DNA from: Neobacillus sp. DY30
Lineage (GTDB): Bacteria; Bacillota; Bacilli; Bacillales; Cytobacillaceae
NCBI RefSeq assembly: GCF_030123065.1
Contig: NZ_CP126093.1
Location: 283,001-347,000 of the forward strand
DNA: 64,000 nucleotides
Reading direction: 5' to 3'
Notes under the pieces: generated by a model
Databases searched by the model: none
What the model saw: the letters and a program-made list of their open reading frames with translations, nothing else
Told to the model about the DNA's origin: nothing
In this document: positions 8,652 to 17,308 of the stretch, piece after piece
How the letters are laid out: each line of letters begins with the position of its first letter
Position numbering within the stretch: position 1 is the stretch's first letter
Program-made: the position numbers and the translations under genes

Positions 8652-9695
8652 TTGAAGAAGTTGCTGTTACTTACTACAGGTGGGACAATCGCTTCATTAG
8701 AAGGAGAAAATGGATTAGCTCCTGAGATGAAGGGAGATGAACTTTTAAGTTATCTATCAGGAATAAATTTACATTGTCAGATTGATAGTAAGCCTTTGAT
8801 GAATATAGATAGTACAAATATGCAACCTGAAAACTGGTCTAAAATAGCAATATCAATATATGAGCATTACCATAATTACGATGGCTTCGTTATTACACAT
8901 GGGACAGATACAATGGCTTACACTTCGGCTGCGCTATCTTATATGCTTCAAAATAGTGGGAAACCCATTGTGATAACAGGATCTCAAGTCCCAATTTCCT
9001 TTCAGCAAACAGATGCTAAAAGAAATATCTCTGATGCGTTTCGGTTTGCTTGTGAAGACATTGGTGGAGTATATGTTGTTTTTGATGGGAGAGTTATACA
9101 AGGGACAAGAGCAATTAAAGTAAGAACAAAAAGCTATGATGCGTTTGAAAGCATTAATTATCCTTATGTGGCTTTTATAAATAAAGAGTGTATTCATTAT
9201 AATATACCGATCGATACGTCAAAGAATAAAGAGATTAAGCTTGATACTTCCCTTTGTACAGATGTTTTATTAATAAAGTTGTATCCTGGCATGAAGCCGG
9301 AATTCTTTGACTCTCTTAAAAATTTATGTAAAGGGATTGTAGTTGAGAGTTATGGAAGCGGTGGTATTCCATTTGAAAGAAGAAACATTGTGGAAAAATT
9401 AAATGACTTGACTAAATACGGAATATCTATTGTTGTTACTACTCAATGTCTAGAAGAAGGAGAGGATATGGATATTTATGAAGTAGGGAGAAAAGTTGAT
9501 CGTAATTCCATTATTCGTTCAAGGAATATGAATACTGAAGCCATTGTTCCAAAATTAATGTGGGCTTTAGGCAAGACAGAGGATCCGCAAAAGGTGAAGA
9601 TGGTTATGGAAACACCAGTTGCAAATGATTTAGATTTTAAAACTTACAAGGGGAGTGAAGAAAATGGTGATAGACAAGAAAGAATACCGAATTGA
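8652..9695 (+). CDS. ansA: L-asparaginase (AnsA type)
   Basis: Cytoplasmic asparaginase giving aspartate and ammonia. The TTG at 8652 is chosen: AAAGGGG lies 8 bases upstream and the protein then begins [15 protein letters not shown] exactly as in B. subtilis AnsA; an upstream TTG at 8604 has no ribosome site. Active-site motifs are TTGGTIAS (Thr12) and [11 protein letters not shown] (Thr85, Asp86). The protein matches AnsA along its length, but the last 15 or so residues (after METPVANDL) are longer and run 32 bases into the aspartase gene. No ansR repressor is adjacent, unlike B. subtilis. Confidence 0.92.
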   Translation: MKKLLLLTTGGTIASLEGENGLAPEMKGDELLSYLSGINLHCQIDSKPLMNIDSTNMQPENWSKIAISIYEHYHNYDGFVITHGTDTMAYTSAALSYMLQNSGKPIVITGSQVPISFQQTDAKRNISDAFRFACEDIGGVYVVFDGRVIQGTRAIKVRTKSYDAFESINYPYVAFINKECIHYNIPIDTSKNKEIKLDTSLCTDVLLIKLYPGMKPEFFDSLKNLCKGIVVESYGSGGIPFERRNIVEKLNDLTKYGISIVVTTQCLEEGEDMDIYEVGRKVDRNSIIRSRNMNTEAIVPKLMWALGKTEDPQKVKMVMETPVANDLDFKTYKGSEENGDRQERIPN

Positions 9696-11094
9696 GAGAG
9701 ATTTTCTTGGAGAAAAGGAAATACCTGCAAATGTTTATTATGGAATTCAAACGTTAAGGGCTGTAGAAAATTTTCCAATCACTAGCTATAAAATTCATAC
9801 AGAAATGATAAAAGCGCTAGCAATGGTTAAAAAAGCAGCAGCGCTTGCCAATATGGATAGTAAGCGTTTATATGAAGGAATTGGTAATGTAATTGTTCAA
9901 TCTACAGATGAAATTCTAGAGGGAAAATGGCACGAGTATTTTATAGTCGACCCGATCCAAGGTGGAGCCGGTACGTCAATGAATATGAATGCAAATGAAG
10001 TCATTGCAAACCGTGCGCTTGAATTACTTGGCCATAATAAAGGAGAATATGGAAAATTAAGCCCTAATAGTCATGTGAATATGTCGCAATCAACAAACGA
10101 TGTATTTCCGACAGCCATTCATATCTCGACACTTAATATGCTGAACAAGCTTCTAGATACCATGAATGACATGTTAAATGTCTTTAAGGAAAAAGCTCAG
10201 CAATTTGACCATATTATAAAAATGGGACGTACTCACCTTCAAGATGCTGTACCCATTCGCCTAGGTCAAGAATTTGAAGCTTACAGCCGTGTATTGGAAC
10301 GTGACATTAAACGGATTGGACAAACACGCCTGCATCTTTACGAAGTGAATATGGGAGCGACGGCTGTAGGGACAGGGTTAAATGCTGACCCCAAGTATAT
10401 AAAAAATGTTGTAAAGTATCTTTCAGATATTAGTGGCTTACAGCTTGTAGGAGCTGAACACCTTGTCGATGCAACACAAAATACAGATGCTTACACAGAG
10501 GTGTCAGCAGCATTGAAGGTCTGCATGATAAATATGTCCAAAATAGCGAATGACTTAAGATTAATGGCATCTGGACCACGTGCGGGATTTGGAGAAATTA
10601 CCTTACCATCACGTCAGCCTGGTTCCTCCATCATGCCAGGAAAGGTAAACCCAGTAATGCCAGAGCTTATTAACCAAGTTGCCTTTCAGGTTATTGGAAA
10701 CGACCATACGATTTGCTTAGCCTCTGAAGCAGGGCAGCTTGAATTAAACGTGATGGAACCTGTGTTGGTTTTTAACTTGCTGCAATCCATCAGCATCATG
10801 AACAATGCATTTCGAAGCTTTACAGACTTTTGTTTAACAGGTATAAAAGCAAATGAAGACCGGATGAAAGAATATGTTGAAAAAAGTGTAGGATTACTTA
10901 CAGCTGTAAATCCTCACATAGGGTATGAAGTTGCATCGCGAATTGCTCGAGAGGCCATCTTAAAAGGTAAATTGATTAGAGAGCTTTGCCTACAATATCA
11001 AGTGTTGACAGAGGAAGAGCTTGATTTAATATTAAATCCTTACGAAATGACAAATCCTGGAATATCCGGTAGTGCCCTTTTTGAACGAGTGTAA
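9664..11094 (+). CDS. ansB: Aspartate ammonia-lyase (aspartase)
   Basis: Deaminates aspartate to fumarate and ammonia. The fumarase/aspartase signature [15 protein letters not shown] lies near residue 320, and [10 protein letters not shown] and [10 protein letters not shown] are also present. About 476 residues, the normal length. The ATG at 9664 has AAGGGGAG 8 bases upstream; a GTG at 9655 overlaps that site and is less likely. The start lies inside the end of ansA, so the two are translationally coupled. The B. subtilis name is ansB; aspA is the equivalent elsewhere. Confidence 0.92.
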   Translation: MVIDKKEYRIERDFLGEKEIPANVYYGIQTLRAVENFPITSYKIHTEMIKALAMVKKAAALANMDSKRLYEGIGNVIVQSTDEILEGKWHEYFIVDPIQGGAGTSMNMNANEVIANRALELLGHNKGEYGKLSPNSHVNMSQSTNDVFPTAIHISTLNMLNKLLDTMNDMLNVFKEKAQQFDHIIKMGRTHLQDAVPIRLGQEFEAYSRVLERDIKRIGQTRLHLYEVNMGATAVGTGLNADPKYIKNVVKYLSDISGLQLVGAEHLVDATQNTDAYTEVSAALKVCMINMSKIANDLRLMASGPRAGFGEITLPSRQPGSSIMPGKVNPVMPELINQVAFQVIGNDHTICLASEAGQLELNVMEPVLVFNLLQSISIMNNAFRSFTDFCLTGIKANEDRMKEYVEKSVGLLTAVNPHIGYEVASRIAREAILKGKLIRELCLQYQVLTEEELDLILNPYEMTNPGISGSALFERV

Positions 11095-11302
11095 CAAACT
11101 ATATTTTTATAAAATAAAACTTAAAAGATAATAAGCTCCTATTATAAAAATCATCCCATTAGGAACCATAGTATGATGTAATAGATATTCGTTGTTAAAC
11201 ATTTCCTATGTATCTCTTAATTTTGAGATGACTTATAAAAGAAAAATGAACGTTTAAATATAAAATTCCGAAAGAGCTTTATTGTCGATAGGGGGAGTAG
11301 GA

Positions 11303-12712
11303 GTGAGGAATGTACGATTACCATCAATGGCAGAGATTATTCTCACATTGGGATTGTTTTTAGTTATTGTTTTTTCATTTACCACTTTGTTTGATTTACC
11401 GATACAGCTAGCGCTATTTATATCGTGGTTCATTGTTATTTTACTTGGATTACACTTAGGACACAGATACCAGCAATTGCAAGGTGCTATTACAAACGGG
11501 ATTTCGAATGGTCTTGAGGCCATATTGATTCTCGTTGCAGTCGGTGCCCTTATCGGGACTTGGATTGCAGGAGGGGTCGTTCCGACACTTATTTATTACG
11601 GATTAGAGTTTATCCACCCAAACATTTTCTTATTAGCCACTCTCGTTATTTGCTCGATTACATCTTTGGCGACAGGTACGTCTTGGGGAACAGTCGGAAC
11701 TGCTGGAATCGCAATGATGGCAATTGGAGAAGGGATGGGTATCCCTCTGCCGCTTGTAGCTGGTGCCGTTCTTTCCGGTGCATACTTTGGAGATAAGCTT
11801 TCTCCACTATCTGATAGTACCGTACTCGCAGCATCAATGTCGAAAGTGGATGTTATTGCACATGTACGTGCCATGTTATATTTAGATATCCCAGCATACA
11901 TCATTACTGCTATTCTTTTTACCATCGCAGGGATTATGTATGGCGGGAAAAATACAGATTTAGAAAAAGTAGAATTTCTCAAGACTGCATTACTAGAAAA
12001 CTTCGATATTCAAATTTGGATGCTAATTCCTGCGATATTTGTCATTCTATTGCTCGCACTAAAACAACCTTCTATGCCAACTATTGCTGCAGGGGCTCTC
12101 TTAGGGACCATTTGGGCTACCGTATTCCAAGGGATGGATTTTTCTGTGGCCCTCGGTACGGCTTACAGTGGTTTTTCAATTGATACAGGCATTGAATTCA
12201 TGGATGGCCTTCTGAACCGTGGGGGGATCCAGGGGATGCTTGGCTCAATCGTCGTTATTATTTTCGGATTGGGATTTGGTGGTCTATTGGAGCATTTAGG
12301 AGTACTAAAAGTAATAGTATCCAAATTCCAGAAAAAGCTAACTTCAGCAGGTAATGTGACTCTGTCAACGTTAATTGTTGCCTTTTTAGCGAATGTATTT
12401 GGTTGTGCAATGTACGTTTCATTAATTTTAACACCAAAGATCATGGAAGAAAACTATGATAAATTATACATTGATCGAAGAGTTTTAGCTCGAAATTCTG
12501 AGGTCGGCGGTACGCTAACCTCTGGGATGATTCCTTGGTCCGACAACGGAATTTTCATGGCAGGGATTCTAGGCATATCTACCTTTTCCTATGTTCCATT
12601 CATGTGGTTAAGTTTTGTTTCCATTGCACTTGCGATCATTTATGGTTATACAGGGAAATATATTTGGTACACTAACAATAACGTAAAGGAACTTCGACAG
12701 CAGGCTAACTAA
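11303..12712 (+). CDS. mleN: NhaC-family antiporter, MleN-like (malate/lactate)
   Basis: Membrane antiporter of the NhaC family with about 11-12 hydrophobic segments. Conserved stretches include SLATGTSWGTVGTAG, GAYFGDKLSPLSDSTVLAAS and a Ser-Asp-Asn-Gly motif near 415. In B. subtilis the order ansA-ansB-mleN-mleA is known, and MleN exchanges malate and protons for lactate and sodium, so position supports MleN rather than a plain Na+/H+ antiporter. The malic enzyme gene mleA is missing. The GTG at 11303 has GGGGGAG about 7 bases upstream. A 208-base gap after ansB has no terminator. The gene ends in a strong hairpin. Confidence 0.78.
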   Translation: MRNVRLPSMAEIILTLGLFLVIVFSFTTLFDLPIQLALFISWFIVILLGLHLGHRYQQLQGAITNGISNGLEAILILVAVGALIGTWIAGGVVPTLIYYGLEFIHPNIFLLATLVICSITSLATGTSWGTVGTAGIAMMAIGEGMGIPLPLVAGAVLSGAYFGDKLSPLSDSTVLAASMSKVDVIAHVRAMLYLDIPAYIITAILFTIAGIMYGGKNTDLEKVEFLKTALLENFDIQIWMLIPAIFVILLLALKQPSMPTIAAGALLGTIWATVFQGMDFSVALGTAYSGFSIDTGIEFMDGLLNRGGIQGMLGSIVVIIFGLGFGGLLEHLGVLKVIVSKFQKKLTSAGNVTLSTLIVAFLANVFGCAMYVSLILTPKIMEENYDKLYIDRRVLARNSEVGGTLTSGMIPWSDNGIFMAGILGISTFSYVPFMWLSFVSIALAIIYGYTGKYIWYTNNNVKELRQQAN

Positions 12713-12732
12713 TGGTGTTAGCCTCTTTTTTT
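12703..12732 (+). terminator. Rho-independent terminator of the glsA-ansA-ansB-mleN unit
   Basis: GGCTAAC and GTTAGCC are perfect 7-base arms (12703-12709 and 12717-12723) followed by CTTTTTTT. The stop codon of mleN lies inside the hairpin. Confidence 0.85.
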
Positions 12733-13271
12733 ATGTCTTTTATTACATGAAGATGTGCATTGCTAGTAAACCAAAGTGAAGTGTTTAAATATATTGCTAG
12801 TAACATGCATTTTCATTAAATCCCGTTACCTTATGGGTTTTATGGTGCATGCATCAGCACAAAATGGCCAAGCCAATCCGTTCATCCTGACGTGTGGATA
12901 GGTTCAGTATGACACTTGGAGAGGCTCAAGTTGACCCAAGCAATACCAGAGATTTCTTCATTAGAGTACTTAAAATATTATGTCCTCTCATCTTCCATTT
13001 TGATTTCCATCAAGCAAATTTATTTTTTATAAAAACCTGTCCTTTTTCCGATTTTATTTCTATATAACAGGTGCAGGACCATGAACCAATTGGTGGGCTG
13101 CTTGTGTCTGACGACCGTGTCTAGGTTCCTTTTTAAAAAGATTCATTAAAGGAGGAGAGGTTCAGTTGAGCAGGTTATTAGGAGCGTCCTATTTAGCACT
13201 AACTCTAAAAGAGCTCATATACGAGTTAACTGTGGAGTATTGACCAACGATTACAGAATATATGTTTGAAA

Positions 13272-13426
13272 ATGCTAACATTTTGCTAACGCAATCTCAT
13301 GAAAAACGGTAAATTCTCGTTAAAGATGTTACAATTAGAATTAGCAAAAAACTTGATGTACCGCAATTTTATCACACCTCATTAAAGATGTTATACACTC
13401 TCATCTTACGGGCGGCATGATGTAAT
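13272..13426 (+). repeat. Dispersed intergenic element, copy B
   Basis: The partner of 4554-4708: 155 bases, about 80 percent alike by eye, collinear and in the same orientation. The right-end hairpin is imperfect here (CATCTTAC / GCATGATG), so the palindrome is not strictly kept. It is followed by ATAAAAAACGGG, CCTAGGATAACAAAAGGCTAAC and a terminator, in the same order as beside copy A. Confidence 0.75.
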
Positions 13427-13520
13427 CATGTCCCTACAATCCCATAAAAAACGGGATTTTTGGATCTTTTGAGCCTAGGATAACAAAAGGCTAACATTTT
13501 CTTGAATAAGGTTATTAATA

Positions 13521-13564
13521 AGAGGCTTCCCATGAGTTCTTTGAACTTATGGGAAGCCTCTTTC
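13521..13564. terminator. Long hairpin terminator beside copy B
   Basis: AGAGGCTTCCCATGAGTTC pairs with GAACTTATGGGAAGCCTCT, then TTC and T-rich sequence. Stem about 18 base pairs with one wobble. It could end transcripts from either side; the M20 hydrolase gene (minus strand) ends about 95 bases away. Confidence 0.65.
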
Positions 13565-13657
13565 TTCATCTCTATTGTTAGTTCGGGATTTAGCCCAGCT
13601 GTTTTCAATAAACGTCTCACAAAAATTCGGGTAACCAGGCCGTTCCTAATCAAATAA

Positions 13658-14746
13658 TCATCGTTGAGTTTCTAGATAATCATCCAAGTTCAAAATAAAA
13701 TCCACAAGCACATCCTGATATTCCCTCACCGATTCGATAAAAACCATTTCGTTCTCTCCATGCCAGTCGCTGCCAACGGGGCCGAATTCTACGGCTGAAC
13801 CTCCGTACTTGTTGAAAAACTGTCCATCGTTGGAACCATGCTGACCGAATATCGTTACTTTTTCGAGCTGGGTGATTCGTTTAATTGATTCGCCCAATGC
13901 TTTTACATAAGGATTGTCTGCTTTTGTTTTGACCGGATTATTGCAATTATGAATTGTTACTGCAGCGTCTGTTATTGCCTGAATCTGATGAACAATATCC
14001 TCTGGAGACTGGTCTGGCAGATATCTGATATCCAGGGACATTTCACATAAATCCGGTACCTTATTATAAACGGTTCCGCCTTGGATCTTCGCCAGATTGA
14101 TAGATGGCTTAGTAAACATAGGGGACCTTTCTTGTGCAAAAGGAAGCTCTAAAATTTCTTCAAAGAGATTCATAGCTTTGGTTATTGCATTCGTACCTTC
14201 CCATGGACGACTCCCATGGGCTGATTTCCCCTGGACTGTAATATCGAGCTGAAGCACGCCTTTAGATTGGATGGCAATCCCCATATTTGTTGGTTCACCA
14301 CAAATAATAAAATCACCCAAATAGCCATTCTCTGTTAAATATTTGGTCCCGTTAATGCCGCCAGTCTCCTCGTCTGGAACGATTTGAAGCATGACCATGG
14401 AAGTTAAGTCCCTGTCTTTCAAATATGCTGCTACCGCCATGAAAGCAGCCACTCCTGCTTTCATATCCACTGTACCGCGGCCATACATTTTTCCATCTTT
14501 GATATAGGGTTGGAACTGTCTTTCCTCCGCTTCAATGACATCGATATGTCCATTTAATACAACTGTATGATCACCTTGGCCTATTTCACAAACGAGCATG
14601 TGAAACCCATTATTCTGTATTTTTTTTACGGGGAGGCCTTGATCTGTTAACCATTGTTCACAATAGGCAATCGCTTCATTTGCACCTGCTTTTGTAGAGC
14701 TGTCTATTTTTATGAGTTCTTTTAGTAAGGGGATTGGATCGCCCAT
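13658..14746 (-). CDS. M20-family metallohydrolase (ArgE/DapE/CPG2-like)
   Basis: Zinc-dependent deacylase or peptidase of the M20 family, 362 residues. Metal and catalytic residues are visible: His67 and Asp69 (NGHIDV), Asp94 (GRGTVDMKAG), Glu126/Glu127 (VPDEETGG) and a late His (DWHGENEM). The start is the ATG 9 bases after AAGGAGG; two more upstream in-frame starts are less well placed. It sits 50 bases downstream of an ATP-grasp ligase on the same strand. A ligase next to a matching hydrolase suggests formation and removal of an amide or peptide-like bond on one metabolite, but the substrate cannot be told. Confidence 0.82.
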   Translation of the reverse strand: MGDPIPLLKELIKIDSSTKAGANEAIAYCEQWLTDQGLPVKKIQNNGFHMLVCEIGQGDHTVVLNGHIDVIEAEERQFQPYIKDGKMYGRGTVDMKAGVAAFMAVAAYLKDRDLTSMVMLQIVPDEETGGINGTKYLTENGYLGDFIICGEPTNMGIAIQSKGVLQLDITVQGKSAHGSRPWEGTNAITKAMNLFEEILELPFAQERSPMFTKPSINLAKIQGGTVYNKVPDLCEMSLDIRYLPDQSPEDIVHQIQAITDAAVTIHNCNNPVKTKADNPYVKALGESIKRITQLEKVTIFGQHGSNDGQFFNKYGGSAVEFGPVGSDWHGENEMVFIESVREYQDVLVDFILNLDDYLETQR

Positions 14747-14796
14747 TTTATCCATCCTCCTTTTTTTAAGTTTAATCAAACGTTTTACTTTCAATG

Positions 14797-15846
14797 TTAC
14801 TCTTGAAGTGCTTCCATCACCTTTTGTTTATTTATCGAAACGACAGTATCATGTCGTGCTAGCTCGATATCAGATTTTTGACGGAGCCATTCCTCTTGTA
14901 CCTGTTTACCGGCGGTTAGCGCAATGATTGCCGCAGGAATATCCGCTCCTGCTGAATGGGTAAAAGCATAACCGCCGCCAAAGCGGGGGTTGATGTCAAT
15001 AATGTAATAATCGGTACCATTGAAATAGACATCCGTGTTCATGTAGCCTACATGGCCAAAACCTTTACTTAATCGCTGTGCGATTTCTGTTAATTCCGGT
15101 ATATTGACCGTAATGCACCGGTCGATATCTCCGCCCCTCATACCTAATTGCTTTCGAGCGAATGAGGTAAGAAAGCGGCCATTTAAATCGTTAAACATAT
15201 CCAAACTAAATTTATCACCTACAATTACTTCCTGAATAATGACATTGTCCTCCGGTTCCCTTGATGTATCGCCATCCAATGGACTTTCTTTTATCTTTCG
15301 AACGACAAGCTGATAGGCAAATTCCATATCCTCTACATTATCGATAATTTCAACACCTATTGAGGCAGAACCGTTACGGGGTTTCACGATTAATGGAAAG
15401 GATACTTCTTGTTTTTCCAATGCAATCTTCGCATCTTCAACATTGAGGTAGGTAAGAGGAGTCTTAACACCAAACGGTTCGAGCAGCTCCGGGTACTTTG
15501 CTTTGTCCCGCACCTTTTTGACAATATTTAAATCCGGGGCAAATACGGATATACCTAATTTCTCCAGTTCATTTTTGTGTGCAGATATTTGGGGCACTTC
15601 CCAATCATTCAATGGAACAAGACAGTTCACCTGATGTTTCTTACAAATCTCCACTATTGTTTCAATATAATTAGAATCCGTTTGCTGTGGAATGACATAG
15701 TTTTCGTCCCCTGCCTGGAGCGATGGGGCATTATATTCGGGATCAGCCGTAATTACTTTCCCGTCGATACCCGCATTTTTTAAAGCATCCTGAAAAAATC
15801 CTACAAAGTCTATTCTTCTTGCAGTTGATGTCAATAAGATATTCAA
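14797..15846 (-). CDS. ATP-grasp ligase (carbamoyl-phosphate-synthase-like fold)
   Basis: 349-residue ATP-dependent carboxylate-amine ligase. An N-terminal Rossmann-like pre-ATP-grasp domain (MNILLTSTARRIDF) is followed by the ATP-grasp core: FPLIVKPRNGSASIGV (about 160-175), a QEVI-type adenine contact near 214, and the Mg-binding segment IIDINPRFGGGY near 290. Related proteins join an amino acid to a small acid or to another amino acid. The start is a TTG behind GAGGAG about 11 bases away. It forms a two-gene unit with the M20 hydrolase. No other pathway gene is adjacent. Confidence 0.82.
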   Translation of the reverse strand: MNILLTSTARRIDFVGFFQDALKNAGIDGKVITADPEYNAPSLQAGDENYVIPQQTDSNYIETIVEICKKHQVNCLVPLNDWEVPQISAHKNELEKLGISVFAPDLNIVKKVRDKAKYPELLEPFGVKTPLTYLNVEDAKIALEKQEVSFPLIVKPRNGSASIGVEIIDNVEDMEFAYQLVVRKIKESPLDGDTSREPEDNVIIQEVIVGDKFSLDMFNDLNGRFLTSFARKQLGMRGGDIDRCITVNIPELTEIAQRLSKGFGHVGYMNTDVYFNGTDYYIIDINPRFGGGYAFTHSAGADIPAAIIALTAGKQVQEEWLRQKSDIELARHDTVVSINKQKVMEALQE

Positions 15847-15959
15847 TTTTATTCCACTCCTCGGTGTTTAAATAAGTTTATTAGAAAACAAGATACTAAT
15901 ATTTACCCGCCATGCTAAATTTTAACCCTGCTTTCTGTAATAATTCATCACGTGTAAAT

Positions 15960-15985
15960 GTTTAATGCCTATTATCAAAGGTTAT
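15960..15985 (+). promoter_or_regulatory. Sigma-B-like promoter of the small charged protein
   Basis: GTTTAA, 14-base spacer, GGTTAT; the sigma-B consensus is GTTTAA-N12-15-GGGTAT. The ATG follows 33 bases downstream. Confidence 0.5.
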
Positions 15986-16018
15986 ATAATACAAAACGAT
16001 ATATCTGAGGTGAAAAAT

Positions 16019-16189
16019 ATGAGTAAAGACAATACACCAAAAGAGAAAAAACAAAATGCAGCTGAAAAGTTAGAAGGTCAGGAATTTGTTGATGAAATTC
16101 CGTTAGAAGATTTGAAAATAGAGGTGGAAGATGAAAGGGATAAATTTAAGACTAAGGATGATTCACAAAGTGAACGTAAGTATAAATGA
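16019..16189 (+). CDS. Small highly charged hydrophilic protein
   Basis: 56 residues starting MSKDNTPKEKKQNAAEKL, with about half of the residues charged and no cysteine or membrane segment. The chosen ATG has GAGGTG 6 bases upstream; the longer frame starting at 15965 would overlap the promoter. I do not recognise a family. A sigma-B-like promoter and the neighbouring stress genes suggest a stress-induced, intrinsically disordered protein. A terminator follows at 16235. Confidence 0.6.
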   Translation: MSKDNTPKEKKQNAAEKLEGQEFVDEIPLEDLKIEVEDERDKFKTKDDSQSERKYK

Positions 16190-16234
16190 TAAACTTACAA
16201 AAATTTGTCCGCGTAAACTACATTAGAAAAATAG

Positions 16235-16274
16235 AAGGCCTTTCGTCAGTTTACTAAACTGTTGGAAGGTCTTT
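16235..16274 (+). terminator. Rho-independent terminator of the small charged protein
   Basis: AAGGCCTTTCGTCAGTTTA and TAAACTGTTGGAAGGTCTT form a long stem with a short loop, ending in TTTT. Confidence 0.75.
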
Positions 16275-16288
16275 TATATGGAAAATAA

Positions 16289-16319
16289 GTCAGTCCCCCA
16301 GATTTTGAGGGGGACTGAC
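16289..16319. repeat. GGGTCAGTCCCC-type hairpin
   Basis: GTCAGTCCCCC and GGGGGACTGAC are perfect 11-base arms around an AGATTTTGA loop. A related hairpin with GGGTCAGTCCCC occurs at 26663 and a lone half (GGGGTCAGTGCCC) at 18664. It looks like a small dispersed palindrome family. It lies between convergent genes and may also act as a terminator. Confidence 0.6.
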
Positions 16320-16349
16320 CCAATAGATAAACTCTTTAGACTCCATCCA

Positions 16350-17228
16350 TTAGAATCTATTAGTATTCACACAATTGCTGTCAGTAGTGTTTTCTTTGAC
16401 GGAAGCATCGCCCTCTTTGGTCACTTTTGCTTCTTCACGCTTAATATTTTCTGTTACCTGTTGGGTTTCCGTGACTTGTTTCTTGCCAATTACCAGTTCT
16501 TCAGCAACGACGGGTTTCTTCGTCACTTCTACTTTCTCCTCAACAAGAGGAACGCGGATGGTCTCATTATCGCCGATTGGTGTGGTTGTGTAGGCATCAG
16601 TATTGTCGACTGATCGTCTCTCAACATAGACCTCTTCATTCGTTACTGGGACATTTACTGTTTTCTGTTCTTCAACCACATCTTTTTTCACCTCTACCTC
16701 GCCTGTCTGAACACGCTGTTTATTCACATCCAACTGTTCTTCACGCAGCTCTAGTGATTGTTGCTGATCTGTTTCGAAAGTATTATCAAGACCTGTTTGG
16801 TTACGAGCAAAGTCTTCCGTAGAGATACCGGCGGCAGCACTATCGTTCTCTAGTCTTTTTTCAGCAAGAAGCAGAATCATTCCTGAGTTTATGTCCTGTT
16901 CGTATTTTAATGCATCTGCTTCACTAATACCCTGAGCAATCAAATGATCAAAATAGGTATTTCTGCCGTCATCACGGGCGGTATTATCTACAAATGGGGT
17001 AAACAAGCTTGCCAAGAACCCTACGTGCTCTTCTGATGGTGAATTATTCTTGGTGGCGGCTATCTCCTGAGAAGCCACCCCAGTTTCATTTTCGATGGTG
17101 GAAGGGACATCTGCTGTATTGGCAATAATCGAAAAGTCTTTTCTGGAATATCCTTCGTTTTGAAATACGTCAATGGCCTGAATTACTTCATCAATGGAAT
17201 GATAAACTCCTAAAACTGTTTTACTCAT
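16350..17228 (-). CDS. General stress protein: YflT-like domain plus DUF2382
   Basis: 292 residues. The N-terminal part (SKTVLGVYHSIDEVIQAID..GYSRKDFSII) is the YflT/GsiB-neighbour 'general stress protein 17M' domain. The C-terminal part from about residue 150 is a DUF2382 domain of beta-strand repeats rich in Glu, Val and Lys (EVEVKKDVVEE, RVPLVEEKVEV). YflT is a sigma-B protein in B. subtilis; the fusion with DUF2382 is common in soil bacilli. The ATG has GGAGG 9 bases upstream. A good sigma-B-type promoter lies 55 bases before it. The molecular role of both domains is unknown. Confidence 0.8.
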   Translation of the reverse strand: MSKTVLGVYHSIDEVIQAIDVFQNEGYSRKDFSIIANTADVPSTIENETGVASQEIAATKNNSPSEEHVGFLASLFTPFVDNTARDDGRNTYFDHLIAQGISEADALKYEQDINSGMILLLAEKRLENDSAAAGISTEDFARNQTGLDNTFETDQQQSLELREEQLDVNKQRVQTGEVEVKKDVVEEQKTVNVPVTNEEVYVERRSVDNTDAYTTTPIGDNETIRVPLVEEKVEVTKKPVVAEELVIGKKQVTETQQVTENIKREEAKVTKEGDASVKENTTDSNCVNTNRF

Positions 17229-17282
17229 CGTTATAGCCTCCATTTCTATTTTTTGTTTGCTGATAATGCGTACAAGATATAC

Positions 17283-17308
17283 TTACCCGGTTTAACACTA
17301 GTGGAAAC
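17283..17308 (-). promoter_or_regulatory. Sigma-B-type promoter of the YflT/DUF2382 gene
   Basis: On the minus strand GTTTCC, 14-base spacer, GGGTAA. The block AAACCGGGTAAGTAT around the -10 recurs at the alpha-amylase promoter. Confidence 0.7.

Larger units (their letters stand above)
12733..13657. other. Long intergenic region, decayed DNA plus a dispersed element
   Basis: About 925 bases without a credible gene. A purine-rich AAAGGAGGAGAGG ribosome-site-like string at about 13148-13160 is followed by a short frame that soon stops, suggesting the remnant of a gene start. Copy B of the dispersed element lies at 13272-13426 and a long hairpin at 13521-13564. Elsewhere no motif was recognised. 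Confidence 0.5.

Noticed and set aside
13426..13653. 75-codon minus-strand ORF
   Set aside because: It runs through the long hairpin at 13521-13564 and the end of the dispersed element; no ribosome site.
16278..16613. 111-codon + strand ORF starting in the GGGTCAGTCCCC hairpin
   Set aside because: Antisense to the DUF2382 part of the stress protein and begins in a palindrome.
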